Position numbers and translations under genes: made by a program. 64,000 bases of DNA from Planctomycetota bacterium (GTDB lineage Bacteria; Planctomycetota; B15-G4; JADJEK01), in contig JADJEK010000002.1 of NCBI GenBank assembly GCA_016709145.1, positions 1-64,000 on the forward strand, in the 5' to 3' direction. The notes under the pieces were generated by a model. It had not been told where the DNA came from and made no database searches. It saw only the letters and a program-made list of their open reading frames with translations. Shown piece by piece: positions 33,929 through 43,048 of the stretch. The first letter of the stretch is position 1. Each line of letters starts with the position of its first letter.

Positions 33929-35832
33929 TCCGCGCGCTCGCCATCTGGATCTTCGCGGTCGCGTCGGCGCTGGCGTCGGGAGTCCGTCCCGAGCTGCGCT
34001 GCGCGCTCGCGCACGCGCGTCTGTTCATCGGCGAGTCGACCGAACTGACGTTCATCGTGTCCGACGCCGAGTCGGAACCGACCGTCGACGTGTCGGCGCT
34101 GACGCAATTCGAGGTCGAGAAACTCGGCGCGCAGCGCTTCTCGAACGCGCAGTTGCGCATCGTGAACGGTCAGGTCACGCAATCCGAGCAGCGAGGGTTC
34201 GAGATCGTCTATCGCCTCACCCCGCGCGCGGCCGGGATCTTGCGCATCCCGAGCTTGACGGTGAAGGTCGATGGCGAGTCGATCGATAGCCAGCCGCTCG
34301 CGCTGCGCGTGGATCCGCCGACTCCCACGGAGCTCGCGTACGTCACGACCGACCTGTTGGAAGCGCCGAAGTACCCGATGCAGCGCGCGGTCCTGCGAGT
34401 GCGCGTGTTCTTGCACCGATTGCCCGGTGAGTACGTGAAGACCGATCCCCTGCAAGGCACGGCACGGCTGCAACTGGAGTGCCCGTTCTTCGACGTGCCC
34501 GACGGCTGGCGCGCCGAACTCGAAGTGCGGGACTGGCTCGGTCCGCGCGCCAAGGCCGCGTTCCGCGCCACGGTCGGCTTCGAGATCAACGGCTACTCAC
34601 CGCAGTCGCCGGGACTCTCGCTGTTCGGCGGGGGGCAGGCGTTGTTCTCGCTCGATGGTCGCCCTGCCACGGCGGCCGACGTCGCCAGCGTGCCGGCGCT
34701 CGATGGACGCCATGCCGACTACTACGTCTACGAACTCACGCGCACGTTCCAGCCGCGGCGCTCCGGCCGCGTGTCGTTCCCGCCCGCGGCGTTGAAGGGC
34801 GGCGTCTGCGCGACGGTGAAGGGTGACGAGCCTCAACGCGAACTCGTCTACGTCGTCGGCGAACCGCTCGAGGTCGTGGTGCCGGAGCTGCCGACGGCAG
34901 GGCGCCCGGACGGGTTCGTCGGAGCGATCGGCCGCGTGTTCGCGATCGAGGGCGCCGTCCTTCCGCGCCGCTGCCGGGTCGGCGATCCCGTGGTCTACAC
35001 GCTGACGCTGCGCGGCCAGGGCAACTTGGAAGAAGTCGAGCCGCCGGACTTCGCGGCCCTGCCCGCGTTTTCGGAACGCTTCGCCGTGGAGACGCCGACG
35101 GCGGAGAACGGCACGGCAGAACGCATCCTGCGCGCGACGTTGCGGCCGCGCGTCGCCGGGGAGATCGAGGTGCCCGCGATCCCGTTCGCGTACTTCGACA
35201 CCGAGCGTGGCGAGTACGTGCAAGTCCAATCGAATCCCGTGCCGTTGACGGTCGAGGCCGTGGCCGCGCTCGGCGCGGGTTCGATCACGAGCGGTGCGCC
35301 GATCACGGGGACGCCCACGGCGATCACGCGCGCTGCCGGCGCGTTCCCCGACGTCGACGATCCGGCGAGAGTCCGCAACGATCAGTTCCCGAAGCGCGCG
35401 TACGCGTCGATCGCTGGCGCGTTGCCGCTGGCGTGGCTCGCCGTTCTGCTGCTCGCGCACCGGCGCCGCGCTCATGCGCAGGATCCGCATCGACTGCGGC
35501 GCAAGACCGCGGCCGAGACCGCGCGATCCCGGATGCGGCAAGCCAAGGCGTCCGCGGATGCGCTCGATCCCGCGCGTGAAGCGCTGGTCGGGTTGGTCGC
35601 CGCGGCGGCTGGCGTCTCGGAAGCCGCCCTCGCGAGCAAGGATGTCCGCCGCGTGCTCGAGACGGCCGGCGTCGACGCGGCCCTCGTGGCGCGCGTCACC
35701 GCCTGGTTCGAGCGCCACGACGGCGCGCGGTTCGGCGGCGGAGAAGCCGCGCGGGCCATGGTCGACGAAGCAGCCGTGTTGGTCGACGAACTCGCCGCCG
35801 CACTCACCGTGTTGCGGAGGATCGGTACGTGA
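33925..35832 (+). CDS. batD: BatD-like oxygen-tolerance protein, 635 aa
   Basis: A signal peptide (residues 1-18) is followed by the BatD architecture. A first Ig-like domain holds LFIGESTELTFIVSD and the VNGQVTQSEQRGFEIVYRL motif with PRAAGILRIPSLTVKVDG (quoted in parts). A second domain has GDPVVYTLTLRGQGNLEEVEPPDF, ending in FAVETP, and a C-terminal membrane helix lies near 500 (ALPLAWLAVLLLA). Basic and helical sequence follows on the cytoplasmic side. The GTG start overlaps the previous stop (GTGA). BatD proteins are thought to assemble with BatA/B in the envelope; biochemical function is unsettled. Confidence 0.9.
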   Translation: MIRALAIWIFAVASALASGVRPELRCALAHARLFIGESTELTFIVSDAESEPTVDVSALTQFEVEKLGAQRFSNAQLRIVNGQVTQSEQRGFEIVYRLTPRAAGILRIPSLTVKVDGESIDSQPLALRVDPPTPTELAYVTTDLLEAPKYPMQRAVLRVRVFLHRLPGEYVKTDPLQGTARLQLECPFFDVPDGWRAELEVRDWLGPRAKAAFRATVGFEINGYSPQSPGLSLFGGGQALFSLDGRPATAADVASVPALDGRHADYYVYELTRTFQPRRSGRVSFPPAALKGGVCATVKGDEPQRELVYVVGEPLEVVVPELPTAGRPDGFVGAIGRVFAIEGAVLPRRCRVGDPVVYTLTLRGQGNLEEVEPPDFAALPAFSERFAVETPTAENGTAERILRATLRPRVAGEIEVPAIPFAYFDTERGEYVQVQSNPVPLTVEAVAALGAGSITSGAPITGTPTAITRAAGAFPDVDDPARVRNDQFPKRAYASIAGALPLAWLAVLLLAHRRRAHAQDPHRLRRKTAAETARSRMRQAKASADALDPAREALVGLVAAAAGVSEAALASKDVRRVLETAGVDAALVARVTAWFERHDGARFGGGEAARAMVDEAAVLVDELAAALTVLRRIGT

Positions 35833-36581
35833 GCGCGGTCTGGATCCTCGTGCTCGTGCTGGGTTCCGGGTTCGACGACGCGCGTTCGTCGCGCTTCGTC
35901 GATGCGGTGCGTTCCGCGCATGGCGCGAGCACGACGCAGGAATGCGAAGCCGCCGCGCGCGCGTTCGAAGCGCTGCTCGACGCCGAGTTCGACAGCGCCG
36001 AGGTCCGCTTCAACGCCGGCAACGCTTGGCTCGCGGCGGACCAGCTCGGTCGCGCGATCGCCCAGTACGAGACCGCCACGCGCATGCGCCCGCGCGACGC
36101 GGCGATCGCGGCGAACCTCGCGCTCGCGCGGCGCCGCGCGGGCCAGGTCGAGCCCGAGGTCGACCCGCTCGACTCGATCGTGTTCTGGCAGCGATGGCTG
36201 TCCTACGCCGAGAAGGCGCGCGTCACCGTGATCGGCCTCGTGTTCGCGTTCGGCGCGTTGTGCATCGCGACGTGGACCGGACGGCGCGCGTGGCGTCGCG
36301 TCGGGCTGGTCGGCCTGGCATTGGTCGCGGTGTTCGCGGTCGGTTTGGTGCGTGACGTCGTCGAGCACGAGTGGACGACGCGCGGCGTGGTCGCACGCAA
36401 CGGCGAGATCGCGCGCAAGGGCGCGGCCGCGGAGTTCGCCGCGGCCTTCAACGAACCGCTCCCCGAGGGCACGACGTTCCGCGTGCTCGAACAGCGGCCG
36501 GAGTGGATCCACGTCGAGATCGACGGCGGGCTCGACGCGTGGTTGCCGCGCGCGGCCGTCGCGTTCATCGGGTCGAACTGA
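35829..36581 (+). CDS. BatE-like TPR/SH3 protein, 250 aa
   Basis: A short exported N-terminus is followed by one or two TPR units (residues about 55-105: VRFNAGNAWLAADQLGRAIA, YETATRMRPRDAAIAANLALA), two membrane helices (about 130-150 and 158-177) and a bacterial SH3-like C-terminus (about 188-247) with the typical LPEGTTFRVLEQRPEWIHVE and DAWLPRAAV pattern. This TPR-helix-SH3 order matches BatE-type proteins that end Bat operons. Its GTG start overlaps the BatD stop. Its last 17 bp overlap the 3' end of the convergent gene on the other strand. Confidence 0.85.
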   Translation: MSAVWILVLVLGSGFDDARSSRFVDAVRSAHGASTTQECEAAARAFEALLDAEFDSAEVRFNAGNAWLAADQLGRAIAQYETATRMRPRDAAIAANLALARRRAGQVEPEVDPLDSIVFWQRWLSYAEKARVTVIGLVFAFGALCIATWTGRRAWRRVGLVGLALVAVFAVGLVRDVVEHEWTTRGVVARNGEIARKGAAAEFAAAFNEPLPEGTTFRVLEQRPEWIHVEIDGGLDAWLPRAAVAFIGSN

Positions 36582-37632
36582 ACCAGGTCGAGAACGCGTC
36601 GCGTCGCGCTGCGTCGTCGATGCGCTCCCAGCGCAGCACGAGGACGTCCGACTCCTCGAGCGCGAGGACCTGGAAGGCGACGAGGAATACGCCGCTCGAC
36701 TCGCCCTTCCACGCGATGCGTTCGACGAAGACGTCTCCCGGCGCGACGATCGCGCGCTCGTCCGGCGCGATCACGCTCGCGGTCGCATCGACGGTCGGCG
36801 GCCACGTCGAGTCGTCGCAGCGCGCGAGCGCATGGAGTTGGTTCGTGGTCATACGTACGTGGACGCGACCTGGCGAATTGCCGTGCTGCAGTTCCCACGT
36901 GTTGCGGACTTCGGGCAAGGCACGACGCGTGCCGAACACGAACGAGAACGTGGCCAGCTCGTAGGCGTCGTCCGTGTGCAGCCCGAGGTCGAGCGCGTGG
37001 CGTCGGCCGAGCAGGGCGACGACGGTGGAGGGCTCGCCTTCGAAACGCTCGAGCGCGTCGGCCCAAGTCGACGCGTGCGCGTCCAGCCCCTCGTGCCATT
37101 CGCGAGCGCTGGCATCGATCGGAGCCGTGAACGTCGGCGCGACCCAGGGTTCGTCGGGTGCGGCTTCGTCGATGGGAGCGTCGTCGACCTCGAGGTCCGC
37201 CGCGGCGCTCGACGTACGGTCGGCATCGCTCGGGCAGGGCTCGTCGAACGTTCCGCGACGCGGCGGTGTTGGCGCGACGATCGTGGCGACGGCGGGCGCG
37301 AAGCCGACCGTGGGCGGCGTGGTTGCGGCGACCAACTCCGCGAGTTCGAGCGCGAGCACGGGCGAAGACGCGGCGCGCGAGCGCAGTGCGAGGGCCCGTT
37401 CACGGACGGCATCGTCCTCGCCGAGACGCAAGCGAGTGGCGAGACCCAGCAGTTCCACGCGCAACGCCGCGGCGGAGTCGGGTTCGGACACCGCGCACTG
37501 CTCGAGGTGCACGAGCGCGGCGCGCGGATCGTTCGCGTCATGCAAGGCGCGCCACGCGCGCTCGTACGCGTTCGCAGACGCCGGCGGTTGCGCGAGCGCG
37601 AATGCGATCACGAGCGTGGGGAGGGCGATCAC
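36565..37632 (-). CDS. Exported protein of unknown function, 355 aa
   Basis: The GTG start overlaps the response-regulator stop (GTGA). The N-terminus is a signal peptide (IALPTLVIAFALAQ). Residues 20-90 are TPR-like helices (ANAYERAWRALHDANDPRAALVHL, quoted in parts), residues 100-170 are proline/acid-rich, and the last 180 residues form an uncharacterised domain with EVRNTWELQHGNSPGRVHVR (parts). No family is recognised. As third gene of a two-component operon it may be a periplasmic partner or target of that system. It overlaps the convergent batE-like gene by 17 bp. Confidence 0.75.
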   Translation of the reverse strand: MIALPTLVIAFALAQPPASANAYERAWRALHDANDPRAALVHLEQCAVSEPDSAAALRVELLGLATRLRLGEDDAVRERALALRSRAASSPVLALELAELVAATTPPTVGFAPAVATIVAPTPPRRGTFDEPCPSDADRTSSAAADLEVDDAPIDEAAPDEPWVAPTFTAPIDASAREWHEGLDAHASTWADALERFEGEPSTVVALLGRRHALDLGLHTDDAYELATFSFVFGTRRALPEVRNTWELQHGNSPGRVHVRMTTNQLHALARCDDSTWPPTVDATASVIAPDERAIVAPGDVFVERIAWKGESSGVFLVAFQVLALEESDVLVLRWERIDDAARRDAFSTWFSSTR

Positions 37633-38324
37633 GGCAGCCCATCCTTGCGCAGCTCGAGGCAATAGCCGACGCCATGGATCGTGCGCAGCACGCGCGGCGC
37701 GTCGGGTTCGGGCTCGATCTTCTTGCGCAAGCGCAGCACGTGCGTATCGAGCGCGCGCGTCGAGCGTGGCCCGAGATTCCACAGCACGCGCAGCAGTTCG
37801 TCGCGCGCGACGAGTTCCCCGGGACGGCGACCGAGCATGCGCAGCAGCTCGACTTCGGTCTTCGTCAACGACACGTCGCCGGTGTCGGTGCGCAGCACGT
37901 GCGCCTTCAGATCGACGACTCCCGATTCGAGCCGCAAGCGTTCGGCGACGTCGGCGCCCGCGGCATGCGCTTGCAAGCGCACGCGGACGCGTGCGAGCAG
38001 TTCGCCGAGCGCGAACGGCTTGGTGACGTAGTCGTCGGCGCCGAGGTCGAAGCCCTTGACCTTGTCGAGTTCGCCGTCGCGTGCCGAGAGGATCAGCACC
38101 GGGAAGCGAGCGCCGGATTTGCGCAGCGTCGCCAACACGTCGAAGCCGCTGCGGCGCGGCAGCATCAAGTCGAGGATCATCAAGTCGGGCGGCGTCGCGC
38201 GCGCGGCCTGGATCGCCGCGGCACCATCGGTCACGACGTAGACGTCGTAGCCCGCGCGCCGCAGGTTGTAGTCGAGTCCGGTCGCCAGCGCCGCGTCGTC
38301 CTCGACGACCAGGATGCGTGCCAT
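37629..38324 (-). CDS. OmpR/PhoB-family response regulator, 231 aa
   Basis: The receiver domain has the acidic pair EDD (8-10), the phosphoacceptor Asp52 in ILDLMLP, a Ser at the switch position (ILSARD) and Lys in VTKPFAL. The DNA-binding winged helix (about 130-225) contains LTKTEVELLRML, the recognition helix STRALDTHVLRLRKKIE and the wing IHGVGYCLE. It is coupled to the sensor kinase 3 nt upstream and to the exported protein downstream by GTGA. Target genes are not evident beyond this operon. Confidence 0.95.
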   Translation of the reverse strand: MARILVVEDDAALATGLDYNLRRAGYDVYVVTDGAAAIQAARATPPDLMILDLMLPRRSGFDVLATLRKSGARFPVLILSARDGELDKVKGFDLGADDYVTKPFALGELLARVRVRLQAHAAGADVAERLRLESGVVDLKAHVLRTDTGDVSLTKTEVELLRMLGRRPGELVARDELLRVLWNLGPRSTRALDTHVLRLRKKIEPEPDAPRVLRTIHGVGYCLELRKDGLP

Positions 38325-38327
38325 CGA

Positions 38328-40052
38328 TCAAGCCTCCGCCGGGAGAGCGATGCGGAACGTCGCGCCGCGGATCGCCGGGGTCACGAGCAACTCGATGCGT
38401 CCGCGCAGTCGCTCGACGCAGCGCCGCACCAGCGCGAGACCGAGACCCGATCCCGGCGTCGCTTGCGAGACGGCGGAGCTCGCGCGCCAGAACGGTTCGA
38501 ACACGTGCGGACGGTCTTGGGGAGTGACGCCTGGCCCTTCGTCGGAGACGTCGATCCAGACTTCGTCCTGCGCGGCGCGTACGCGGATGCGCACCGTGTT
38601 CGCGCCGCCGAACTTCACGGCGTTGTCGAGCAGCCCGCCGACGGCCTGCGCCAACAACTCGAGCGAGCCGCGCACGCGCGGGATCGGCGCGTGGCTCGCG
38701 ATGACGAGTGTGGCGCCGATCGCGCGCGCGCCGGGCGTCGCTTCGCCGAGCACGGCTTCGACGACGGCGAGCGGGTCGAACGAGGCTCCCGGCGCGGCTT
38801 CGATCGAGTCGCGGCCCGCCGCGACGTCGAGCACTTGCTGGATGCGTCCGCGCAGACGTTCGGCCTCGGCTCGAATCGTGCGGGCGAATTCCGGCACTTT
38901 GGCCGGATCCGAACCGTCGAGGCGCTCCAACGTCTCGGCGTAGAGCAGGACGTTCGACAGCGGCGTCTTCAATTCGTGCGTGACCGAGCAGACGAAGTCG
39001 TTGCGCTGGCGATCGAGGTCGCGTCGCCGCGCCGACAGACGCACGAGCAAGGCGGTGGCGGCGCCACACGCGAGCAGAGCCGCGATCACTTGGGCGAGTC
39101 GCGTCGCGTACGCCCTCGTGCCGGCCGCGTTCGCGCGCGCTTGCATCGCTGGGCCGGGCACGAAGCGCAACGGCACGGTGCGTAGCTCGATGCTGCGCTC
39201 GCCGCGAGCCGGGCCGATCGCCGCGGCGGTGACCAGATCCGGAGCGCGAGCGAGAGCCGAGTTCGTCGCCGCGGTCGCGCTGATCCAGGCCAGACGCGTT
39301 TCGTCCGTGCGCGTCGAGTGACGCCACGCGTAGCCATCGCTGGAGTCGGCGCGAGTGAAGCGCACCGCGCCGCCGCGATCGGGTTCGAGCAACGACGCGT
39401 CGAACGCGCGCAGATCGTCTTGCAGCGGCGAGTCGGGCGCGACGTCGTGCACCGCGTAGGCGCGCTCGAGCGGCGGGACTCCGGCGTACGCGTCGGAGCC
39501 GATGCCGCTCGATCGCGTCAAGAACGCGTCGACGTCGAGGCCGGATCGTGCGCGTTCCCGGTCGATCGAGAAGCGCGCGCGATCCCCGCGCGGATGGATG
39601 TCGTCGGCCACACCCGCGGTCGATGGGTCGACGCGCGCCGCGGCAGCCCACGCCAGCGCGCGCACGTCGTCGTCGATCGAGGTGTCTCGCGCCAGCGTCG
39701 TCCACTCGCGCAGTGCTTCGTCGCCATTGCGGTCGGCGCGGAACGCGGAGCTCAGGCGCGGATCGTGCGGGCGCGGCTGGGCTCGGAACGCGAGTGCGAC
39801 GGCGCGCCATCCCGCGGGCGGCGACGTGTCGTCGCCGGCGCGCCAGCGTGACCATTCCGCCGCGCATTCCTCGTCCCAAGCGACGAGTTCGGCGGACGCC
39901 GAGCGCCATGCCGCGTCGAACGCGTCCGCGGTCGCACGCCGCCGCGCCTCGTCGGCGCCCGACCATCCGAGCGCGGCCAGTGCCGCCAAGGCGAGCACCG
40001 CGGTGATGGCGGTGACCGATTCCCAGGATGGAAGGGCGAGTCGGAGCGGCAT
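38328..40052 (-). CDS. Sensor histidine kinase with large extracytoplasmic domain, 574 aa
   Basis: A first membrane helix (about 14-30) and a second (about 319-339) bracket a roughly 290-residue extracytoplasmic sensor domain that I do not recognise. The kinase core follows: H-box VTHELKTPLSN with His359, N-box LLDNAVKFGG, G1 DEGPGV, F-box-like HVFEPFWRA and G2 GSGLGLALVRRC. All catalytic parts are intact. It forms a two-component system with the response regulator starting 3 nt downstream. The sensor domain is arginine- and aspartate-rich and has no PAS or Cache motif I can see, so the stimulus is unknown. Confidence 0.93.
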   Translation of the reverse strand: MPLRLALPSWESVTAITAVLALAALAALGWSGADEARRRATADAFDAAWRSASAELVAWDEECAAEWSRWRAGDDTSPPAGWRAVALAFRAQPRPHDPRLSSAFRADRNGDEALREWTTLARDTSIDDDVRALAWAAAARVDPSTAGVADDIHPRGDRARFSIDRERARSGLDVDAFLTRSSGIGSDAYAGVPPLERAYAVHDVAPDSPLQDDLRAFDASLLEPDRGGAVRFTRADSSDGYAWRHSTRTDETRLAWISATAATNSALARAPDLVTAAAIGPARGERSIELRTVPLRFVPGPAMQARANAAGTRAYATRLAQVIAALLACGAATALLVRLSARRRDLDRQRNDFVCSVTHELKTPLSNVLLYAETLERLDGSDPAKVPEFARTIRAEAERLRGRIQQVLDVAAGRDSIEAAPGASFDPLAVVEAVLGEATPGARAIGATLVIASHAPIPRVRGSLELLAQAVGGLLDNAVKFGGANTVRIRVRAAQDEVWIDVSDEGPGVTPQDRPHVFEPFWRASSAVSQATPGSGLGLALVRRCVERLRGRIELLVTPAIRGATFRIALPAEA

Positions 40053-40363
40053 GGCCGCATTCGACCCTGCGGAGAGTGCGGAACACAACTCACCGCCGCC
40101 GAGGTCGCGGAATGTCACAAGGCCGTGAGAAGCTCGCTGCGCACCTGGGGATGCGGGCACGCGGGGATGCCGGAAATGGGGGGGAGCAGCGGCACCGGGG
40201 AGCACCGGCACTGGGGGGGGGTGCCGGCCGCGCAAGAAATTCCGGCGGACCGGCTGCGTTTCCGTCGTGCGCTCCCCTCGAGCGTGCGTGGTTCGATCAT
40301 GCGCCTACGATGCGGCGCCGGCCTGGACCAGAACCCATCGCGGTACCCGAGGAGAACACGACC
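40053..40363. other. 311-bp divergent promoter region with long G-runs
   Basis: It lies between the sensor kinase (minus) and the protein kinase (plus). Runs of four to nine G occur at 40147-40150, 40163, 40178-40184, 40197-40200 and 40213-40221, which could form a G-quadruplex or be slippage-prone. GGCACC/GGTGCC arms flank the last runs. ATTCCGGCGGAC at about 40238 repeats half of the palindrome at 22387. A candidate -10 lies at 40306. Confidence 0.6.
40306..40311 (+). promoter_or_regulatory. Candidate -10 of the protein kinase gene
   Basis: TACGAT followed by GCGGCGCC, 52 nt before the ATG. It fits the TAnnnT plus GC-rich start pattern seen upstream of other genes here. No convincing -35. 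Confidence 0.3.
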
Positions 40364-42262
40364 ATGTCGGACATCGCGACGCGCGCAGGACCGAGCGACG
40401 ACTCGGTGCATGCCCTGGCTGCGGAGTACGTGGCGCTGCGCGTCGGCGGGGAACCGGCGCAACTGAGCGCGTTCCTCGAGCGCTTGCCCGGCGTCGAACA
40501 GAAGGCGCGTCTGCGCGAACTGGTCGCCGGAGTCGAATCCGTCAGTGCGCTGCTGCCGCGTCAGATCCGACCCGGAGTGACGGTCTCGGGGCGGTACCAC
40601 GTGCGCAAGGAACTCGGCAAGGGCGGCATGGGCCGGGTCTACGAGGCGTTCGACGAGCGTTTGCATCGCCGCGTCGCGCTGAAGGTCCTCGACCAACGGA
40701 CCGCCCACAAGGCCGAGTTCGCGTCGATGTTCCAGCGTGAGTCGCACGCGCTGGCCGCGCTGCAACACCCGAACATCGTCGCCGTGCACGAGGCCGGTTC
40801 GGACGGCGACACGAACTACATCGTGATGGACCTCGTCGACGGCGTCGCGCTGAAGCACGTGTTGGGGACGTTGGCCGATCGCCTCGGGCGCGGCCATCCA
40901 CCGGCCGCGGGTTCGGTGCTCGACGAAGCCATCGCGCGGCCACTGCCGCCCGGCGGCGAACGCCTGATCGACCCGACGTCGTACGTGCGCAGCGTGGCCC
41001 GCATCGTGATCGAGATCGCGCGCTCGCTCGAGGCGGCCCACGCGCGGGGTGTCGTGCATCGCGACTTGAAGCCCTCGAACGTCGTGCTGCGAGGCGGCGG
41101 TCAGCCGGTGTTGCTCGACTTCGGATTGGCGGGCTGGCTCGACGGCGATCGGTCGGATCCCGCGCAAGGTCTGTACGGGACCTGCGCGTACCTCGCGCCC
41201 GAGCAAGTGCGCGAGTCCCGCACCGGCTCGGATCCGAAGTCGGATCTCTACCAGCTCGGGCTACTGCTCTACGAGATGCTGACGCTGCAGCGCGCGTTCC
41301 CCGGCGACGACGCGTCGGAGCTCATGGAACGCATCGTCGACGGCCGCTTCGACCGCCCGCGCAAGGTCGCGCAATACTTGCCGCGTGATCTCGAGGCGAT
41401 CGTGCTGAAGGCGATCGAACTCGATCCCCGCGCGCGCTACGACTCGGTGCGCGCGATGCGCGAAGACCTCGCGCGCTTCTTGGCCGGCAACGAAGCGCCG
41501 CTGGCCGCGCGTGATGGAGCCGTCGCGGGGCTCCTGCGCGAACTGCGTTACTTCGTGAAGCGCAATCGACTCGTGGCGGGTACCGCGTGCGCGTTCGTCG
41601 TCGGACTCGGGGTCACGTTCGCGTTGATCCGCCCCGTCGACGCACCGGATCTCAAAGTGTTCGTGCGCGCGGCCGGATCGACCGCGGCGACGTTCGCGGA
41701 GGTCCTCGACACCGTCGCGGTCGGCGATCAGATCGGCGTGCGCGTGCGTTGCTCGAAGCCCGTCGTGCTGTACGCGGTCTCCGTGTTCGGTTCGACGATC
41801 ACACCGCCCGAACGCATCGCGCCGCTCGCGTTCTACAAGGCCGATCGGACGATCGGCGACGTCGGCAGTCGCTTCCGCAAGGAACTCGAAGCCGGCGAGC
41901 ATCTGGTCTTGTGCTCGCGCATCGACGCGGCCGACCTCGCAGCCGATCCGCAGCGACGCTTCGAGGGAGTTCGCGTGTTCGTGTCCGACGAACCGTCGGC
42001 GTCCATGCAGAGCTGGCTCACGAGCATGGAGCTGACGGCGCGCGCGGCCCCGGGACTCGGTGTGCCGCGCGAGAAGGCGCTGGCGTTGCTCGATCGCAAG
42101 CCGACGCCGACGCGGGGCTCCGCGATCGACGAGGCCGACGTGCGCGCGTTCCAAGCCATGAAGCGCGAGTTGGCCGAATCGCTCGCGCGTCAGGACGACG
42201 TGCCGACGCTGTTCCGCGAGCTGCAGTCGATCAGCGCGTACTTCCGTTTGGCTGGGCGTTGA
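40364..42262 (+). CDS. Membrane-anchored Ser/Thr protein kinase, 632 aa
   Basis: A helical N-terminal region (1-70) precedes a Hanks-type kinase domain: glycine loop LGKGGMGRVYEAF (84-96), Lys107 in VALKVLD, catalytic loop HRDLKPSNVV (232-241), DFGLAG (252-257) and YLAPEQ. A 25-residue Gly/Pro-rich insert sits near 175-200. One membrane helix (about 402-422) leads to a 210-residue exported C-domain with TPPERIAPLAFYKADRTIG (parts) that I cannot name. GAGGAG lies 9 nt before ATG 40364. Planctomycete kinases of this type are often paired with ECF sigma factors, and one follows 107 bp downstream. Confidence 0.93.
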   Translation: MSDIATRAGPSDDSVHALAAEYVALRVGGEPAQLSAFLERLPGVEQKARLRELVAGVESVSALLPRQIRPGVTVSGRYHVRKELGKGGMGRVYEAFDERLHRRVALKVLDQRTAHKAEFASMFQRESHALAALQHPNIVAVHEAGSDGDTNYIVMDLVDGVALKHVLGTLADRLGRGHPPAAGSVLDEAIARPLPPGGERLIDPTSYVRSVARIVIEIARSLEAAHARGVVHRDLKPSNVVLRGGGQPVLLDFGLAGWLDGDRSDPAQGLYGTCAYLAPEQVRESRTGSDPKSDLYQLGLLLYEMLTLQRAFPGDDASELMERIVDGRFDRPRKVAQYLPRDLEAIVLKAIELDPRARYDSVRAMREDLARFLAGNEAPLAARDGAVAGLLRELRYFVKRNRLVAGTACAFVVGLGVTFALIRPVDAPDLKVFVRAAGSTAATFAEVLDTVAVGDQIGVRVRCSKPVVLYAVSVFGSTITPPERIAPLAFYKADRTIGDVGSRFRKELEAGEHLVLCSRIDAADLAADPQRRFEGVRVFVSDEPSASMQSWLTSMELTARAAPGLGVPREKALALLDRKPTPTRGSAIDEADVRAFQAMKRELAESLARQDDVPTLFRELQSISAYFRLAGR

Positions 42263-42369
42263 TCGAGTTGGTGACGACGCCGGACGCACCCGGGGTCGCA
42301 CGTCCGCTCCGGCACGCCGCGCCGCTTCGATCGTTGCCCCGCGGCCTGCGGACTGCTTCACTGCGCGCC

Positions 42370-42987
42370 ATGAACAGCGACGTCACGCGCTCGCTCGACT
42401 TGATGGCGAAGGCGCAACACGGGGACAAGGACGCATTGGCTCGACTGATCGCGCGGTACTACGACCGCGTGCGGCGCATCGTGCGTGCTCGCATGGGAGG
42501 CAAGCTGCGCGCGACGCTCGAATCGGGCGACATCCTCCAAGAGGTGTTCGCGAAGGCGTGTCGCATCTACGACCGCTTCGACGTCGACGAGGAAGCGAGC
42601 TTGATCGGTTGGCTCGCGCAGATCGCGCAGCACCAGATCACGGATGCGGCGGACAAGCTCGCGGCCGAGAAGCGCAGCGCGGCGCGCGAAGTCGCGCTCG
42701 ACGCGGGATCCGATGCCGCGTCCGGAGCGGTCACGATCGATCCGCCCGAACCTTCGCTGCCGCCGCCTGCTCTCGCCGAAGCCGGTGAACGCGGGGCCGT
42801 GGTCGAGGAATGCCTGCGCACGTTGAAGGAAGAGCATCGCGAGCTCATCTTGCAGCGCGACTACATGGGCGCTTCGTGGGAGGCGGTCGCGAAGGCCGTC
42901 GGCAGACCGTCGGCCGCGGCGGCGCGCATGATGCATGCGCAGGCGCTGATCGAGCTCGGGAAGTGCGTGAGCGCGAGGTTGCGTTGA
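42370..42987 (+). CDS. ECF-type RNA polymerase sigma factor, 205 aa
   Basis: Region 2 reads DKDALARLIARYYDRVRRIVRARMG, then SGDILQEVFAKACRIYDRFD and LIGWLAQIAQHQITDAADKL (each a part). A flexible Pro/Ala-rich linker covers about 115-145. Region 4 is ECLRTLKEEHRELILQRDYMGASWEAVAKAVGRPSAAAARMMHAQA in order (quoted parts: HRELILQRDY, WEAVAKAVGRPS). This is the planctomycete sigma-70 ECF class that often follows a Ser/Thr kinase gene. The start is the first ATG that keeps the whole of region 2. The kinase directly upstream is the likely regulator, by phosphorylation rather than by a classical anti-sigma factor. Confidence 0.88.
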   Translation: MNSDVTRSLDLMAKAQHGDKDALARLIARYYDRVRRIVRARMGGKLRATLESGDILQEVFAKACRIYDRFDVDEEASLIGWLAQIAQHQITDAADKLAAEKRSAAREVALDAGSDAASGAVTIDPPEPSLPPPALAEAGERGAVVEECLRTLKEEHRELILQRDYMGASWEAVAKAVGRPSAAAARMMHAQALIELGKCVSARLR

Positions 42988-43048
42988 ACGGACGAATGGG
43001 GGATGCCGTGTCGCGCAGGGGGCCGGTGTGACGACTCCGTAGGCCGGC

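Noticed and set aside
36565..40086. 1173-residue minus-strand frame
   Set aside because: It contains the real third-operon protein only up to 37632; the remainder is the shadow of the response regulator and histidine kinase in another frame.
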